NCBI RefSeq assembly: GCF_018531495.1
Contig: NZ_JAHDTI010000018.1
Coordinates: 62,001 to 126,000 of the forward strand
DNA from: Nonomuraea sediminis
GTDB lineage: Bacteria; Actinomycetota; Actinomycetes; Streptosporangiales; Streptosporangiaceae
Direction of reading: 5' to 3'
Length of the DNA stretch: 64,000 bases
Below, one piece after another: positions 39,535 through 48,680 of this stretch; positions within the stretch are counted from its first letter, which is position 1; every line of letters begins with the position of its first letter. The notes beneath the pieces were generated by a model. That model did no database searches and was not told where the DNA came from. It was given only the letters and a program-made list of their open reading frames with translations. The position numbers were made by a program, and so were the translations under genes.

Positions 39535-40401
39535 GTGAGCACTCTCGTCCTGGACGGCGGTCTGTCCACCCACCTGGAGACGCTCGGCGCGGACCTACGC
39601 GACGAGCTCTGGTCCGCGCGCCTGCTTCTTGAGGACCCGGCGCTGATCAGGCGGGTGCACACCGACTACTTCGCGGCGGGGGCGGACGTGGCGATCACCG
39701 CCAGCTACCAGGCCTCGATCCCCGGATTCATGAAGCGCGGCCTGGACCTGGAGCAGGCGGTCCGGCTGATCGCGCGGTCGGTCGAGCTGGCCGCCCAGGC
39801 CCGTGACGAGGCCGGCGGCGGGCTGGTCGCCGCGTCCGTCGGGCCGTACGGGGCCTATCTGGCCAACGGGGCGGAGTACACCGGCGACTACGACCTGGAC
39901 GAGGACGGCCTGGTGACCTGGCACAGGCCCCGCTGGGAGATCCTCGTGGAGGCCGGGGCCGATCTGATGGCCGTCGAGACCATCCCGTCGTACCCGGAGG
40001 CCAGGGCGCTGGCCCGGGTGCTCGAGGAGACGCCGGACGTGAAGGCGTGGATCAGCTTCTCCTGCCGCGACGGCGAGCACATCAACGACGGCACCCCGAT
40101 CCGCGAGGCCGCCGCGCTGTTCACCGGCAACCCGCAGGTCGTGGCCGTGGGCGCGAACTGCACCGCGCCGCGGCACATCCCCGGCCTGATCGAGTCGCTC
40201 AAGGGCGGCCTGCCGATCGTGGTCTACCCGAACTCGGGCGAGACCTGGGACCCGGCCGCGCACCGCTGGCAGGGGCTGACCGACCCGGTCGAGTACGGCC
40301 AGGCCGCCAAGGAGTGGCAGCAGGCGGGCGCCGCCATGGTCGGCGGCTGCTGCCGGACCACCCCCGAGCACATCGCCCAGATCCGGGCACACGTCTCCTA
40401 A
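39535..40401 (+). CDS. mmuM: homocysteine S-methyltransferase
   Basis: The 288-residue enzyme transfers a methyl group from S-methylmethionine (or SAM) to homocysteine. Zinc ligands are visible as VGANCTAP and the late VGGCCRTTPEHI. The N-terminus LVLDGGLSTHLETLGADL and AVETIPSYPEARAL are family features. GTG 39535 is preferred over ATG 39487 because family members start at this point. No S-methylmethionine permease adjoins. The stop codon overlaps that of the converging MFS gene by three bases. Confidence 0.88.
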   Translation: MSTLVLDGGLSTHLETLGADLRDELWSARLLLEDPALIRRVHTDYFAAGADVAITASYQASIPGFMKRGLDLEQAVRLIARSVELAAQARDEAGGGLVAASVGPYGAYLANGAEYTGDYDLDEDGLVTWHRPRWEILVEAGADLMAVETIPSYPEARALARVLEETPDVKAWISFSCRDGEHINDGTPIREAAALFTGNPQVVAVGANCTAPRHIPGLIESLKGGLPIVVYPNSGETWDPAAHRWQGLTDPVEYGQAAKEWQQAGAAMVGGCCRTTPEHIAQIRAHVS

Positions 40402-41768
40402 GGCGCGCTGTCCCGCAGCCCGGTCAGCGTCACCAAGCCGCCGACCAGCACCACGGCGGCGACCACCCGGTACCCGGCGGCCATCCCGTGGGTGGCCGTC
40501 ACGGTGCCCATCACCGCCACGCCGAGCGCGCTGCCGAGCTCCCTGGTCGCGCTGTTGAGCCCGGACCCGAGCCCGGCCCGCTCGCGCGGCAGCGCCGCCA
40601 TGATCTCGTGCGACAGTACCGGCAGGCACAGCCCCATCGAGGCCCCCATGACCAGCAACCCCACCGCATAGAGCGCGTACGGCATGGCCGCGTCGGCCAG
40701 CGACAGCATCAGCAGCCCCAGCACGTTCCCCGCCAGGCCCGCGATGACGGCCACCCGCCGGTCGAAGCGCGCCGACAGCCGTGACAGCACGATCATCGGG
40801 ATCGCCAGCGGCACGATCGCCACCCCGGTCAGCAGCGGCGAGAACCCCTTCACCGACTGCAGGTAGCGGGCGTTGACGAAGAACAGCGCGAACAGCCCGA
40901 AGAACATCACCGCCACGCCCAGCGTCCCGGCGCGCAGCCGCGGCAGCCGGAACAGCCGCGGGTCGAGCAGCGGGCGCGCAGCCCGCAACTGGTGGCCGAC
41001 GAACACCGCGAACAGCACGATGGCCGCGGCGAACGAGCCGAGCACGAGCCCGCTTCCCCAGCCGGCCTCAGGGCCCTGGATGATCCCCGACAGCAGCGCC
41101 ACCGACGCCACCGTCAGCAGCCCGGCGCCGGCGAGGTCCAGGTCGGCGTGGTGGCGAGGCATCCGCGGCGCGGACAGCGCGACCAGCAGCACCAGCACGG
41201 CGGCCAGCCCGATCGGCACGGCGAACAGCGCCCGCCAGGGCAGCCACTGCATCACCGCTCCCCCGCCGAGGTTGCCGATCACGCCGGCCGCGCCGGTGGC
41301 CGCGGTCCAGGTGGCCACCGCGTGCCCGCGCTGGCGTGGCGGATAGACGCCCACCGAGATCGCCAGGGAGGCGGGCATGACCATGGCGGCTCCCGCGCCG
41401 CTCAGCGCCCTGCCGGCGATCAGCACGGCCACGTCCTGCGCCAGCGTCGCCACCAGGCAGCCGAGCGCGAACACGCCGAGCCCGGCCAGCATCACGCCCT
41501 TGCGCCCGAACCGGTCACCCGCGGCTCCGGCGGGGATCAGCAGGCAGGCGAACACGATCACGTAGGCGTCCACCACCCACAGGATCTGGGCCTGGGTCGG
41601 GTGCAGCTCGCCGGCGGCGAGGGTCGGGATGGCCAGGTTGACGGCGGCGACCAGGCTCACGGCGAGCACCACGGCCGCCGCCATGACGGCCAGGATCCTG
41701 GCGCGCGCCGGATGACCGGCCTCCTGCGCGTCGTGGGTCTCCTGGGTTTTCGGGTCGATCGCGGGCAT
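40398..41768 (-). CDS. MFS transporter, DHA2-type drug exporter
   Basis: The 456-residue protein has about 14 hydrophobic helices. MFS signatures include PAGAAGDRFGRKGVML between helices 2 and 3 and VMPASLAISVGVYPPRQRG, which place it with DHA2 drug:proton antiporters. The N-terminal tail (about 25 residues) is hydrophilic. It is divergent from a LysR regulator 105 bp away, which is its likely regulator. The substrate cannot be predicted. Confidence 0.88.
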   Translation of the reverse strand: MPAIDPKTQETHDAQEAGHPARARILAVMAAAVVLAVSLVAAVNLAIPTLAAGELHPTQAQILWVVDAYVIVFACLLIPAGAAGDRFGRKGVMLAGLGVFALGCLVATLAQDVAVLIAGRALSGAGAAMVMPASLAISVGVYPPRQRGHAVATWTAATGAAGVIGNLGGGAVMQWLPWRALFAVPIGLAAVLVLLVALSAPRMPRHHADLDLAGAGLLTVASVALLSGIIQGPEAGWGSGLVLGSFAAAIVLFAVFVGHQLRAARPLLDPRLFRLPRLRAGTLGVAVMFFGLFALFFVNARYLQSVKGFSPLLTGVAIVPLAIPMIVLSRLSARFDRRVAVIAGLAGNVLGLLMLSLADAAMPYALYAVGLLVMGASMGLCLPVLSHEIMAALPRERAGLGSGLNSATRELGSALGVAVMGTVTATHGMAAGYRVVAAVVLVGGLVTLTGLRDSAP

Positions 41769-41851
41769 GCGAAACCCCTCTGAACGAGTCGGTGATGGAA
41801 CGGGAGGCCTCCGCGAAGCTCACCGTAGACTCGGACCTGACATAACCTCAA

Positions 41852-41879
41852 ATGCATCTTTGGCAGGCGATATATGCAT
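41852..41879. promoter_or_regulatory. two ATGCAT palindromes 22 bp apart
   Basis: ATGCAT at 41852-41857 and again at 41874-41879 lie two helical turns apart in the divergent promoter of the LysR and MFS genes. The second copy contains the LysR start codon, so the spacing may reflect an autoregulatory site on a leaderless transcript. Confidence 0.35.
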
Positions 41880-42797
41880 CAGACGCAACCCAGCCTGGAC
41901 CTGCTGACCGCGCTGGACGTGCTGCTCGAGGAGGGCAGCGTGTCGGGCGCCGCCGCGCGCCTGCACTTGTCGGAGCCCGCCATGAGCCGGACGCTCGGGC
42001 GGATCCGCAAGGCCATGGGCGATCCGATCCTGGTCCGGTCGGGGCGGCGGATGGTGCCCACGCCGCGGGCGCTGGCCGTACAGGGAGAGGTGCGGGCGCT
42101 GGTGGAGGCGGCGCGGCGGGTGTTCGTGTCGCCCGCGGAGCCCGACCCGGCCACCCTGGTCAGGGAGTTCGTCATCATGGCCTCCGACCCGGTCACCGCG
42201 GCGATCGGGGCGCCGCTGCTGGCCGAGGTGGCGCGGCAGGCGCCGGGGGTGACGCTGCGGTTCGTGCCCGAGGGGCCGGGCGAGCTGCGGCCGCTGCGGG
42301 AAGGGGTCGCGGACCTGCAGGTCACCGTCCTGGACGAGCCGGATCCCGGCTCGCACGTGGAATCCCTGATCACCGACCAGCCGGTCGCCGTGGTGCGGCC
42401 CGGCCACCCGCTGCTGGACGGCGAGGTGACCCCCGCCAGGTTCGCCGCGGCGGACCACGTGGTCACCTCCCGCCGGGGCCGCACCTGCGGGCCCATCGAC
42501 CATGCGCTGGCCGCCCTGGGGCTGCGGCGGCGCGTGGTCGGCTCGATGCCCACCTTCACGGCGGCCATGTTCGTCGTCCTGGCCTCGGACCTGGTCGGCA
42601 TGGCGGGCGGCGACTGGCTCATGTGCGGCGCCATCGAGACCCTCGGCCTCGTCTCGTTCCCCATCCCCCTGGACCTGCCGCCGATCCGCATCTCCCAGGC
42701 CTGGCACGCCCGCTACGACGCCGACCCGGCACACGCCTGGCTCCGCGCCCAGGTCCGCGACGCCTTCCATGCCCCCGGTACGGCGCGCCGCCGCTGA
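41874..42797 (+). CDS. LysR-family transcriptional regulator
   Basis: The 307-residue protein has the N-terminal winged helix (LDLLTALDVLLEEGSVSGAA, LHLSEPAMSRTLGRIRKAMG, then DPILVRSGRRMVPTPRA) and a periplasmic-binding-like effector domain. It has no recognisable ligand signature. It is divergent from the DHA2 exporter and probably controls it. The ATG at 41874 has no ribosome binding site in front, suggesting leaderless translation. Confidence 0.88.
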   Translation: MHQTQPSLDLLTALDVLLEEGSVSGAAARLHLSEPAMSRTLGRIRKAMGDPILVRSGRRMVPTPRALAVQGEVRALVEAARRVFVSPAEPDPATLVREFVIMASDPVTAAIGAPLLAEVARQAPGVTLRFVPEGPGELRPLREGVADLQVTVLDEPDPGSHVESLITDQPVAVVRPGHPLLDGEVTPARFAAADHVVTSRRGRTCGPIDHALAALGLRRRVVGSMPTFTAAMFVVLASDLVGMAGGDWLMCGAIETLGLVSFPIPLDLPPIRISQAWHARYDADPAHAWLRAQVRDAFHAPGTARRR

Positions 42798-42801
42798 AGG
42801 G

Positions 42802-43221
42802 TTACGCGGGAACGCGGGTGCGGCGGGTGAACAGGCGGTCGAGGGCGAGCGCGCCGCCGCCGGTGAAGCCGACCGCGAGGGCCGCCGCCGCGAGCCCCAG
42901 GACGAACTCGTAACCGCCCTTGGTGGCGTCCATCCCGTTGGCCCCGTGCACGAAGACGATGGCGCCGATCATGTCGAGCGCCAGCAGCGTCCCCGCCACC
43001 GGCAGCGCGACGCCCAGGATGAGGGCGAGCCCGCCCGCGACCTCCAGCACCGCGATCCCCGGCGCGGCGACACCCGCCAGCGGGATCCCGGCCGACTCGA
43101 AGAACTTGGCGGTTCCCGCGATCCCCATCGTGGCGAACTTCTGATAGCCGTGCACGAGGAAGATCACGCCCACCGCTACCCGGGCGATCAGCAGGACTAC
43201 GGAACGTGCCTGACCGAGCAT
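42802..43221 (-). CDS. DoxX-family membrane protein
   Basis: The 139-residue protein has four hydrophobic helices with the DoxX pattern VVLLIARVAVGVIFLVHGYQ followed by KFATMGI, and FVLGLAAAALAVGF later. The function of this family is poorly defined (quinone- or redox-stress-linked in some bacteria). It is divergent from a MarR regulator, with two matching palindromes in the gap, so redox- or quinone-responsive control is plausible. Confidence 0.85.
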   Translation of the reverse strand: MLGQARSVVLLIARVAVGVIFLVHGYQKFATMGIAGTAKFFESAGIPLAGVAAPGIAVLEVAGGLALILGVALPVAGTLLALDMIGAIVFVHGANGMDATKGGYEFVLGLAAAALAVGFTGGGALALDRLFTRRTRVPA

Positions 43222-43236
43222 GCGAAAGACTCCTTA

Positions 43237-43281
43237 GTTCAGATTTGAACAACACCCTAGCCGGAAAGTTCAAATCTGAAC
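43237..43281. promoter_or_regulatory. two MarR-type palindromes between doxX and marR genes
   Basis: GTTCAGATTTGAAC (43237-43250) and GTTCAAATCTGAAC (43268-43281) are reverse complements of one another, 31 bp apart (three helical turns). They lie in the 78-bp divergent gap. The second is 18 bp before the MarR GTG start, and the first is 15 bp before the DoxX start. Confidence 0.75.
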
Positions 43282-43299
43282 AACAAGTACACTGACGTC

Positions 43300-43758
43300 G
43301 TGACGGATACCCGGTGGCTCGATGAGGAGGAGATGGCCGCCTGGCGCGCGTTCCTCTCCGCCTCGCATCTGCTCGAGCGGCGCATCGAGGAGCAGCTCAA
43401 GGCCGCTGCCGGCCTTACCCACCCCCAGTACGAGATCCTGGTACGGCTGGCCGACGCCCCAGGGCGCCAGATGCGGATGACGGAGCTGGCCAGGGGCGTG
43501 ATCGTGTCGAAGAGCGCGCTGACCTACCAGATCACCCAGCTGGAGAAGGCCGGCCTGGTGGAGCGCACCACCTGCCCTGGCGACGATCGCGGCGTGCTCG
43601 CCGTGCTGACCGACGCGGGGATGGCCTGCCTCAGGCGCGTCGCGCCCGGCCACGTGGAGGTGGTGCGCGCCTACCTCATCGACCGCATGACCCGCGAGGA
43701 GCTGCGCACGATGGCCACCGCCATGGGCAAGTCGGAGAAGTCGCTCCGCGCCCAGTAA
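43300..43758 (+). CDS. MarR-family regulator
   Basis: The 152-residue protein has the winged-helix core GLTHPQYEILVRLADAPGRQ, MTELARGVIVSKSALTYQIT, LEKAGLVER and DDRGVLAVLTDAG. The long N-terminal helix dimerises in this family. The GTG at 43300 follows the second palindrome by 18 bp. It most likely represses itself and the divergent DoxX gene. There is one Cys near the DNA-binding wing (ERTTCPGDD), which could be a redox sensor, by inference only. Confidence 0.88.
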   Translation: MTDTRWLDEEEMAAWRAFLSASHLLERRIEEQLKAAAGLTHPQYEILVRLADAPGRQMRMTELARGVIVSKSALTYQITQLEKAGLVERTTCPGDDRGVLAVLTDAGMACLRRVAPGHVEVVRAYLIDRMTREELRTMATAMGKSEKSLRAQ

Positions 43759-43764
43759 GGGGCG

Positions 43765-44481
43765 CTACGCGCCCTTCTGGTCGTTCTTGGCGGCGCGCGC
43801 CGCGCGCTCCATCTCGACCTTGGCGCTGGCGGCGTACTTGTCGACGTACTCCTGCCCCGACAGCTCCATCAGCGCGTACATGATCTCGTCGGTGACCGCG
43901 CGCAGGACCAGCCGGTCGTCCTCCATCCCGTAGTAGCGGGAGAAGTCCAGGGGCTTGCCGAAGCGGACGCCGGGCCGGATGCCGAGCTTGGGCAGCGGAC
44001 GCCCGGGCGGCATCATCTCGTAGGTGTTGACCATGGCCCACGGGATGACCGGCGCCCTGGACATCAGCGCCAGCCGCGCCACCCCGGTCTTGCCCTTGTA
44101 CAGGCGGCCGTCGGGAGAACGAGTACCCTCGGGGTAGATGCCGAGGATGTTGCCCTCACGCAGCACGCGCAGCCCGGTGCGCAGCGCGGCCTCGCTCGCC
44201 TTGCCACCGGATCTGTCGATGGGCACCGTCCCGACGCCGCTGAAGAACAGCCGGGTGAAGAAGCCCTTGATTCCGCGCCCGGTGAAGTAGTCGGACTTGC
44301 CGAGCGAGATCACCTTGCGCGGCAGATGGAGGGGCCCGAAGAAATGATCGGCGAACGACAGGTGGTTGCCCGCCAGGATCACGGGACCCTGCCGGGGCAC
44401 GTTCTCCGTCCCTTCGGACCACGGCCGGAAGATCAGATGGAGGAACGGCCCCAAGATGGCCTTGACCACCCAGTAGAACAC
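43765..44481 (-). CDS. lysophospholipid acyltransferase (PlsC-like)
   Basis: The 238-residue protein is a 1-acylglycerol-3-phosphate acyltransferase family member. Motifs are the catalytic HX4D in AGNHLSFADHFF, FSGVGTVPIDRSGG, YPEGTRSPDGRLYKG and APVIPWAMVN. A hydrophobic N-terminus (about residues 1-20) anchors it to the membrane. It probably works in phospholipid or glycolipid synthesis. It is divergent from an esterase gene, with 134 bp between. Confidence 0.87.
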   Translation of the reverse strand: MFYWVVKAILGPFLHLIFRPWSEGTENVPRQGPVILAGNHLSFADHFFGPLHLPRKVISLGKSDYFTGRGIKGFFTRLFFSGVGTVPIDRSGGKASEAALRTGLRVLREGNILGIYPEGTRSPDGRLYKGKTGVARLALMSRAPVIPWAMVNTYEMMPPGRPLPKLGIRPGVRFGKPLDFSRYYGMEDDRLVLRAVTDEIMYALMELSGQEYVDKYAASAKVEMERAARAAKNDQKGA

Positions 44482-44615
44482 GCAGCCACCTCTTCCCAGA
44501 CCATCAACCCGAGCGTAGTCATCTTCGCATCCCAGAGGCGATGCTCCTAGCCAGCCCTCGAGGGATCGTGCGACGATCGGGCAATTCGGGGATGAAATCC
44601 CATCGAGGAGCTGTT

Positions 44616-45374
44616 ATGCCGCTCATGCCAGGCGCGGAGCCCTACCACCACGATGCCGGACAGGTCGGCGTGCTGCTGTGCCACGGCTTCACCGGCACCC
44701 CGCAGTCGTTGCGGCCGTGGGGTGAGTTCCTGGCGGGGCACGGCCTGAGCGTCTCGCTGCCCCGCCTGCCGGGCCACGGCACCACCTGGCAGGAGATGAA
44801 CCACACCCGCTGGGACGACTGGTACGCCGAGGTGGAGAAGGCCTTCGAGGACCTGCAGGGCCGCTGCGCCGAGGTGTTCGTGGCGGGCCTGTCGCTGGGG
44901 GGCTGCCTGGCGCTGCGCCTCGCCGAGGTGCACGGCGAGGCGATCAGAGGGGTGATCGTGGTGAACCCGTCGATCGCCAACGACGTGCCGCTGCTGCGGC
45001 TCGCCCCGGTGATCAAGTGGTTCATCCAGTCCGTCCCCGGTGTGGCCAACGACGTCAAGAAGCCCGGCATGACCGAGCTGGCCTACGCCCGCACCCCCGT
45101 CAAGGCCGCCGCCTCGCTGCCGGACCTCTGGGCGCTGGTCCAGGCCGACCTGGCCGAGGTGAAGCAGCCACTGCTCGTCTTCCACAGCACAGAGGACCAC
45201 GTGGTGAAACCCACCAGCGTGGCGATCATCCGTCAGAAGATTCCCCAGGCCACGATCGAGGAGCTAGCCGATAGCTATCATGTTGCGACCCTGGACAACG
45301 ACGCCGACAAGATCTTTGCCGGGAGCCTCGACTTCATCAGGACTCACGCCTCGGTACCCTTGCAGAGGGACTGA
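44616..45374 (+). CDS. alpha/beta-hydrolase, carboxylesterase/monoacylglycerol-lipase type
   Basis: The 252-residue enzyme has the oxyanion-side motif GVLLCHGFTGTPQSLRPW, the nucleophile elbow VAGLSLGGCLALRLAE, a late acid HSTEDHVVKPTS and the catalytic His in ADSYHVATLDNDA. This matches Est30-type carboxylesterases. ATG 44616 is preferred because GAGGAG precedes it by five bases. It is followed 25 bp on by a small membrane-protein gene and may be cotranscribed with it. Confidence 0.87.
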   Translation: MPLMPGAEPYHHDAGQVGVLLCHGFTGTPQSLRPWGEFLAGHGLSVSLPRLPGHGTTWQEMNHTRWDDWYAEVEKAFEDLQGRCAEVFVAGLSLGGCLALRLAEVHGEAIRGVIVVNPSIANDVPLLRLAPVIKWFIQSVPGVANDVKKPGMTELAYARTPVKAAASLPDLWALVQADLAEVKQPLLVFHSTEDHVVKPTSVAIIRQKIPQATIEELADSYHVATLDNDADKIFAGSLDFIRTHASVPLQRD

Positions 45375-45399
45375 ACGCACCCAGGGGGAAGGCGCGTAG

Positions 45400-45852
45400 G
45401 TGACGCCTCAGAGTGACGAGGACGAGGTCTGGCGCCAGATCGTCGCGTCCTTCAACGAAACCGCCGAGCGCGACTCGGCCGACCAGCCATGGCCGGACAG
45501 CGAGAACGTCCCGGCCGAGCCGGTCGAGCCGCCGCGCCGGATCGTCAAGCCGCCCGAGTTCGCCGACGACGAGGCGGACGACGAACGCGCGGACGACGAG
45601 GACGAGGGTCACTTCGTTCCCCCGCCCCCGCCGCCGCTGCCCAAGCTCGACCTGCCCACCAAGCTGGCCTGGGTGGCGCTGTTCGGCGGGCCCGCCTACC
45701 TGCTGATCGCCGCGATGGCCGAGTGGCACATGGAGGGCTGGGCGCTGTTCACCGCCGTGGCCGCCTTCATCGGCGGGTTCGTGGCGCTGGTGGTGCGGAT
45801 GGGCGACGGCCCGCCCAACGACTCGGGCTGGGACGACGGAGCGGTTCTCTGA
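45400..45852 (+). CDS. acidic protein with two C-terminal membrane helices, unknown function
   Basis: The 150-residue protein has an acidic, disordered N-terminal half (DDEADDERADDEDEGHFV, then a run of prolines) and two C-terminal hydrophobic helices (about 85-125). This is a common uncharacterised actinobacterial architecture. The GTG at 45400 follows GGGGGAAGG with good spacing. It probably forms an operon with the esterase. No function can be assigned. Confidence 0.7.
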   Translation: MTPQSDEDEVWRQIVASFNETAERDSADQPWPDSENVPAEPVEPPRRIVKPPEFADDEADDERADDEDEGHFVPPPPPPLPKLDLPTKLAWVALFGGPAYLLIAAMAEWHMEGWALFTAVAAFIGGFVALVVRMGDGPPNDSGWDDGAVL

Positions 45853-45871
45853 CGGAGCCGCGTCCTGGCGG

Positions 45872-46981
45872 TCAGAAGCCCGTCGGGTCCGGCGCCTTGG
45901 GGCCGAAGGACTCCACCACGTCGGTGTAGCGGTCGTTCCTGTCGACCGAGTGGCCCACGGCCCACACCGCGCCCTTGCCCGGCAGGTAGGTCACCGCCTG
46001 CAGCCGGACGCTGCTACGGCCCTTGACCGGCTCGCCGCGCAGGGTGGTGCAGGCGCCCTTCTCGCAGCGCAGCACGAACGCCTCCGCCGGCTGGGCCGGG
46101 TCGTAGCCGGCGATCCAGAACCGGCCCTTGCCGTCGTCCGTGACCCCGTAGAGCCGGGCGCGGCCCGCGGCCGTCTTCTGCCGCTCCCACTTCTTGCCGT
46201 CCCACGCCAGCAGGAGCGGGTCCACCCGGCCGTCGGCCGTGTGGACGCCACCCACCGCGATCGCCCGCTTGGCGCCGTCGGTCTGGACGTCGCGCAGGTA
46301 GCCGCCGGGAATCGAGGGCACCGGCACGGATTTCCATGCATTATCGGCATATTTCAGGATCAGCGGGACGTTGCCGTTGTCGCCGACGGCGAACATGCCC
46401 GAGACGGCGTAGAGCGTGCCCTTCTCCTTGGTGGCCTGCGCCGTCCACGCGCCGCGCTCGCCGGTGACGATGAGCCCGTTGTTCTCGCGGCTGCCGACCG
46501 CCACCACCCGCCCCGGCCTGGCGTCGATGCCGCCCAGCCAGTCGCCGACCCGCAACTGCTGCGGCCTGACCCGGTCGAACCCGGTCACGTCGCCGTTGGC
46601 CAGGTACGGCACGCCGTCGTGCCCGTCGCCGACCACCCACACGTCGGAGGGCGAGGTGGCGGTCACCCCGCGCAGGTTGTCGGCGCCGGTCGCGTCGCGG
46701 ATGGCGGCCTCGGCCCACGAAGTCCCGTTCCAGTGGCGGATCGTGCCCCGGTTCTGCCAGACGTCCCAGATGCCCTGCTGGCCGACGGCCCACACATCGT
46801 TGGCCGACAGTGCGAACACGTCGGACAGCGAGCCGTCGGAGTCCAGGCGAGCGCTCATCGAGTGCTGCCACGCCTCCACCGTGACGGGGCGTGGATCAGC
46901 GTGCGCGGCCTGGACCTGCGGCAGGGCGAAAGCCAGCACAAAGGTCAGGGAGAGCACACGCCGCCGAGAGCGACGGGTCAT
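45872..46981 (-). CDS. secreted propeller-like protein of unknown function
   Basis: The 369-residue protein has a twin-arginine-like start (MTRRSRRRVLSLTFVLAFAL) with an AHA cleavage region. It then carries repeated blades of the type DVFALSANDVWAVGQQG, GVTATSPSDVWVVGDG and LYAVSGMFAVGDNGNVP, each with an AVG or VVG turn, as in bacterial beta-propellers. ATG 46981 is chosen over a longer frame without a signal peptide. It is last in a long minus-strand run, 37 bp after the EEP gene. Confidence 0.68.
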   Translation of the reverse strand: MTRRSRRRVLSLTFVLAFALPQVQAAHADPRPVTVEAWQHSMSARLDSDGSLSDVFALSANDVWAVGQQGIWDVWQNRGTIRHWNGTSWAEAAIRDATGADNLRGVTATSPSDVWVVGDGHDGVPYLANGDVTGFDRVRPQQLRVGDWLGGIDARPGRVVAVGSRENNGLIVTGERGAWTAQATKEKGTLYAVSGMFAVGDNGNVPLILKYADNAWKSVPVPSIPGGYLRDVQTDGAKRAIAVGGVHTADGRVDPLLLAWDGKKWERQKTAAGRARLYGVTDDGKGRFWIAGYDPAQPAEAFVLRCEKGACTTLRGEPVKGRSSVRLQAVTYLPGKGAVWAVGHSVDRNDRYTDVVESFGPKAPDPTGF

Positions 46982-47018
46982 GAGCAAATGGTACGGGTTG
47001 CCTGACCTCTCACGCCCC

Positions 47019-47717
47019 TCAGGGGGCAACAGTGAGCTCAGCGACCACTGGCAGGTGGTCCGTGGCCGCCACCAGATCGGCGGCCTCGGCCTCGGGCACA
47101 CCGCACGAGACGACGGACAGCCCGGCCCCTGCGAAGATCGCGTCGATGCGCTCCTTGGGCTGGCGGGCGGTGAAGGTCAGCCCGTTGCCCCTGGGCGCGG
47201 CCGGGTAGCAGTCGGCCAGCTTTCCGGCCAGGTAGCGCCAGGCGGGCTCGTGTTCCTGCTCGTTGAGGTCACCGGCGATCACCGGGATGGCGCCCTGGCT
47301 CTCCGCGGCCCTGTCGAGCAGGGCCATCGCCTCGTTGACGTGGTAGAGGCGGGCGGGGGCGTTGAGGTCCAGATGGATCGAGCCGACGGCCAGCCGTACC
47401 CCGTCGACCTCGAGGACGGCCAGCGCCATGCCGCGGATCTCCAGGCCGAGGAAGACCTTCAGGACCTGGTTCTGGGCGTACAGCACGCGGGCGCGCGGGC
47501 CCGCGTAGACGGCGACGCCGCCGAGGCGGCCACCCGCCGCCACCGTCATGCCGCAGGCCTGGGCCAGCTCGGTGCGCTTGCCGCGCCAGTTGAAGAAGCG
47601 CGGCGCCTCCTGCACGCACAGCACGTCGGGCCGCATGGCGGTGATGACGCGCACGAGCGCGGGCACGCTGTCCTGCATGCTGCGCACGTTGTAGGTACCG
47701 ATCCGCAGGACCGTCAC
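47019..47717 (-). CDS. endonuclease/exonuclease/phosphatase family protein
   Basis: The 232-residue protein has the EEP fold signatures RIGTYNVRSMQDSVP, DVLCVQEAPRF, GSIHLDLNAP, VIAGDLNEQEHEPAW and the C-terminal ATDHLPVVAELTV. The acidic and His residues expected for Mg-dependent phosphodiester cleavage are present. No signal peptide is seen. The start is GTG 47717. It lies 18 bp after the glucokinase gene in the same run. Whether it acts on DNA or on a small molecule is open. Confidence 0.83.
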   Translation of the reverse strand: MTVLRIGTYNVRSMQDSVPALVRVITAMRPDVLCVQEAPRFFNWRGKRTELAQACGMTVAAGGRLGGVAVYAGPRARVLYAQNQVLKVFLGLEIRGMALAVLEVDGVRLAVGSIHLDLNAPARLYHVNEAMALLDRAAESQGAIPVIAGDLNEQEHEPAWRYLAGKLADCYPAAPRGNGLTFTARQPKERIDAIFAGAGLSVVSCGVPEAEAADLVAATDHLPVVAELTVAP

Positions 47718-47735
47718 GGACGGAATGTAGTCCCG

Positions 47736-48668
47736 TCAGCGCTGCCTGGCCAGATCCGCGGCACCGGCCACGCCCGCCCACGGGCCGAGCTCGGCCAGCC
47801 TGACCTCGGCGACGGGACGGTGGCCGCGGCCGGTCAGGCGCGCGGCGAAGGCCTCGCGGGCCCGGTCGATGAACAGGTCGGCGGCCCTGGAGACGCCACC
47901 GCCGATGATGAAGCAGCCGGGGTCGAGGACGGCGGCCAGGTCGGCCATGCCCTGGCCGAGCCAGTCGGCGATGTTGGCGAAGGCCCTGAGCGAGGCCTCG
48001 TCGCCCTTGCGGGCGGCCTCGGTCACCTCCTCGCCCTCGATCTTGCCGTCGGCCAGCTCCAGCAGGATCTTGGCGCGCTGCGGCTGCACGTCGGCCAGGT
48101 AGCGGGCGTCGTGCACGAGCGCGTTGCCGCTGGCGTACTGCTCCCAGCAGCCGTCGTTGCCGCAGCCGCAGGGCCGCCCGCCGGGCACCACCTGCATGTG
48201 GCCGAGTTCGGCGGCCATCCCCCAGCGCCCGCGGAACAGCTTGCCGTCGAAGACCAGGCCGCCGCCGATGCCGGTGCCGACGGTGATGCAGATGACGTGC
48301 GTCTGGCCGCGGCCCGCGCCGAACCTGGTCTCGCCCCAGGCCATCGCGTTGGCGTCGTTCTCCACCACGACGGGCAGGCCCACCAGGTCGGTGATCTTCT
48401 TCTGCAGCGGCTCCTCGCGCCAGGCCAGGTTGGGGGCGAAGCGCACGATCGAGCGGGTCTCGTCGATGAATCCGGCGGCGCCGACGCCGACGGCCTCGAT
48501 CTCCCTGCCGGAGGACAGCTCGCGGACCACGTCCGCGACGGTCTCGGCGACCACGTCGGGCCGGTCGGCCGCGGTCGGCCGCAACGCCTCCTGGAGGATC
48601 TTGCCGTCCTCGTCGACCACGCCCGCGGCCACCTTGGTGCCGCCGATGTCCACTCCGATCGTGAGCAT
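47736..48668 (-). CDS. ROK-family glucokinase
   Basis: The 310-residue kinase has the phosphate loop GVDIGGTKVAAGVVDEDG, the substrate loop VVENDANAMAWGE, TVGTGIGGGLVFDGK and the ROK zinc motif CGCGNDGCWEQYASGNA. These features match glucokinases such as GlkA of Streptomyces, which supply glucose 6-phosphate and take part in carbon repression. Its neighbours are the DUF5304 and ArsA genes upstream on the same strand. A role in the nearby sugar-uptake clusters is possible but unproven. Confidence 0.88.
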   Translation of the reverse strand: MLTIGVDIGGTKVAAGVVDEDGKILQEALRPTAADRPDVVAETVADVVRELSSGREIEAVGVGAAGFIDETRSIVRFAPNLAWREEPLQKKITDLVGLPVVVENDANAMAWGETRFGAGRGQTHVICITVGTGIGGGLVFDGKLFRGRWGMAAELGHMQVVPGGRPCGCGNDGCWEQYASGNALVHDARYLADVQPQRAKILLELADGKIEGEEVTEAARKGDEASLRAFANIADWLGQGMADLAAVLDPGCFIIGGGVSRAADLFIDRAREAFAARLTGRGHRPVAEVRLAELGPWAGVAGAADLARQR

Positions 48669-48680
48669 GCCCCGCCACCC

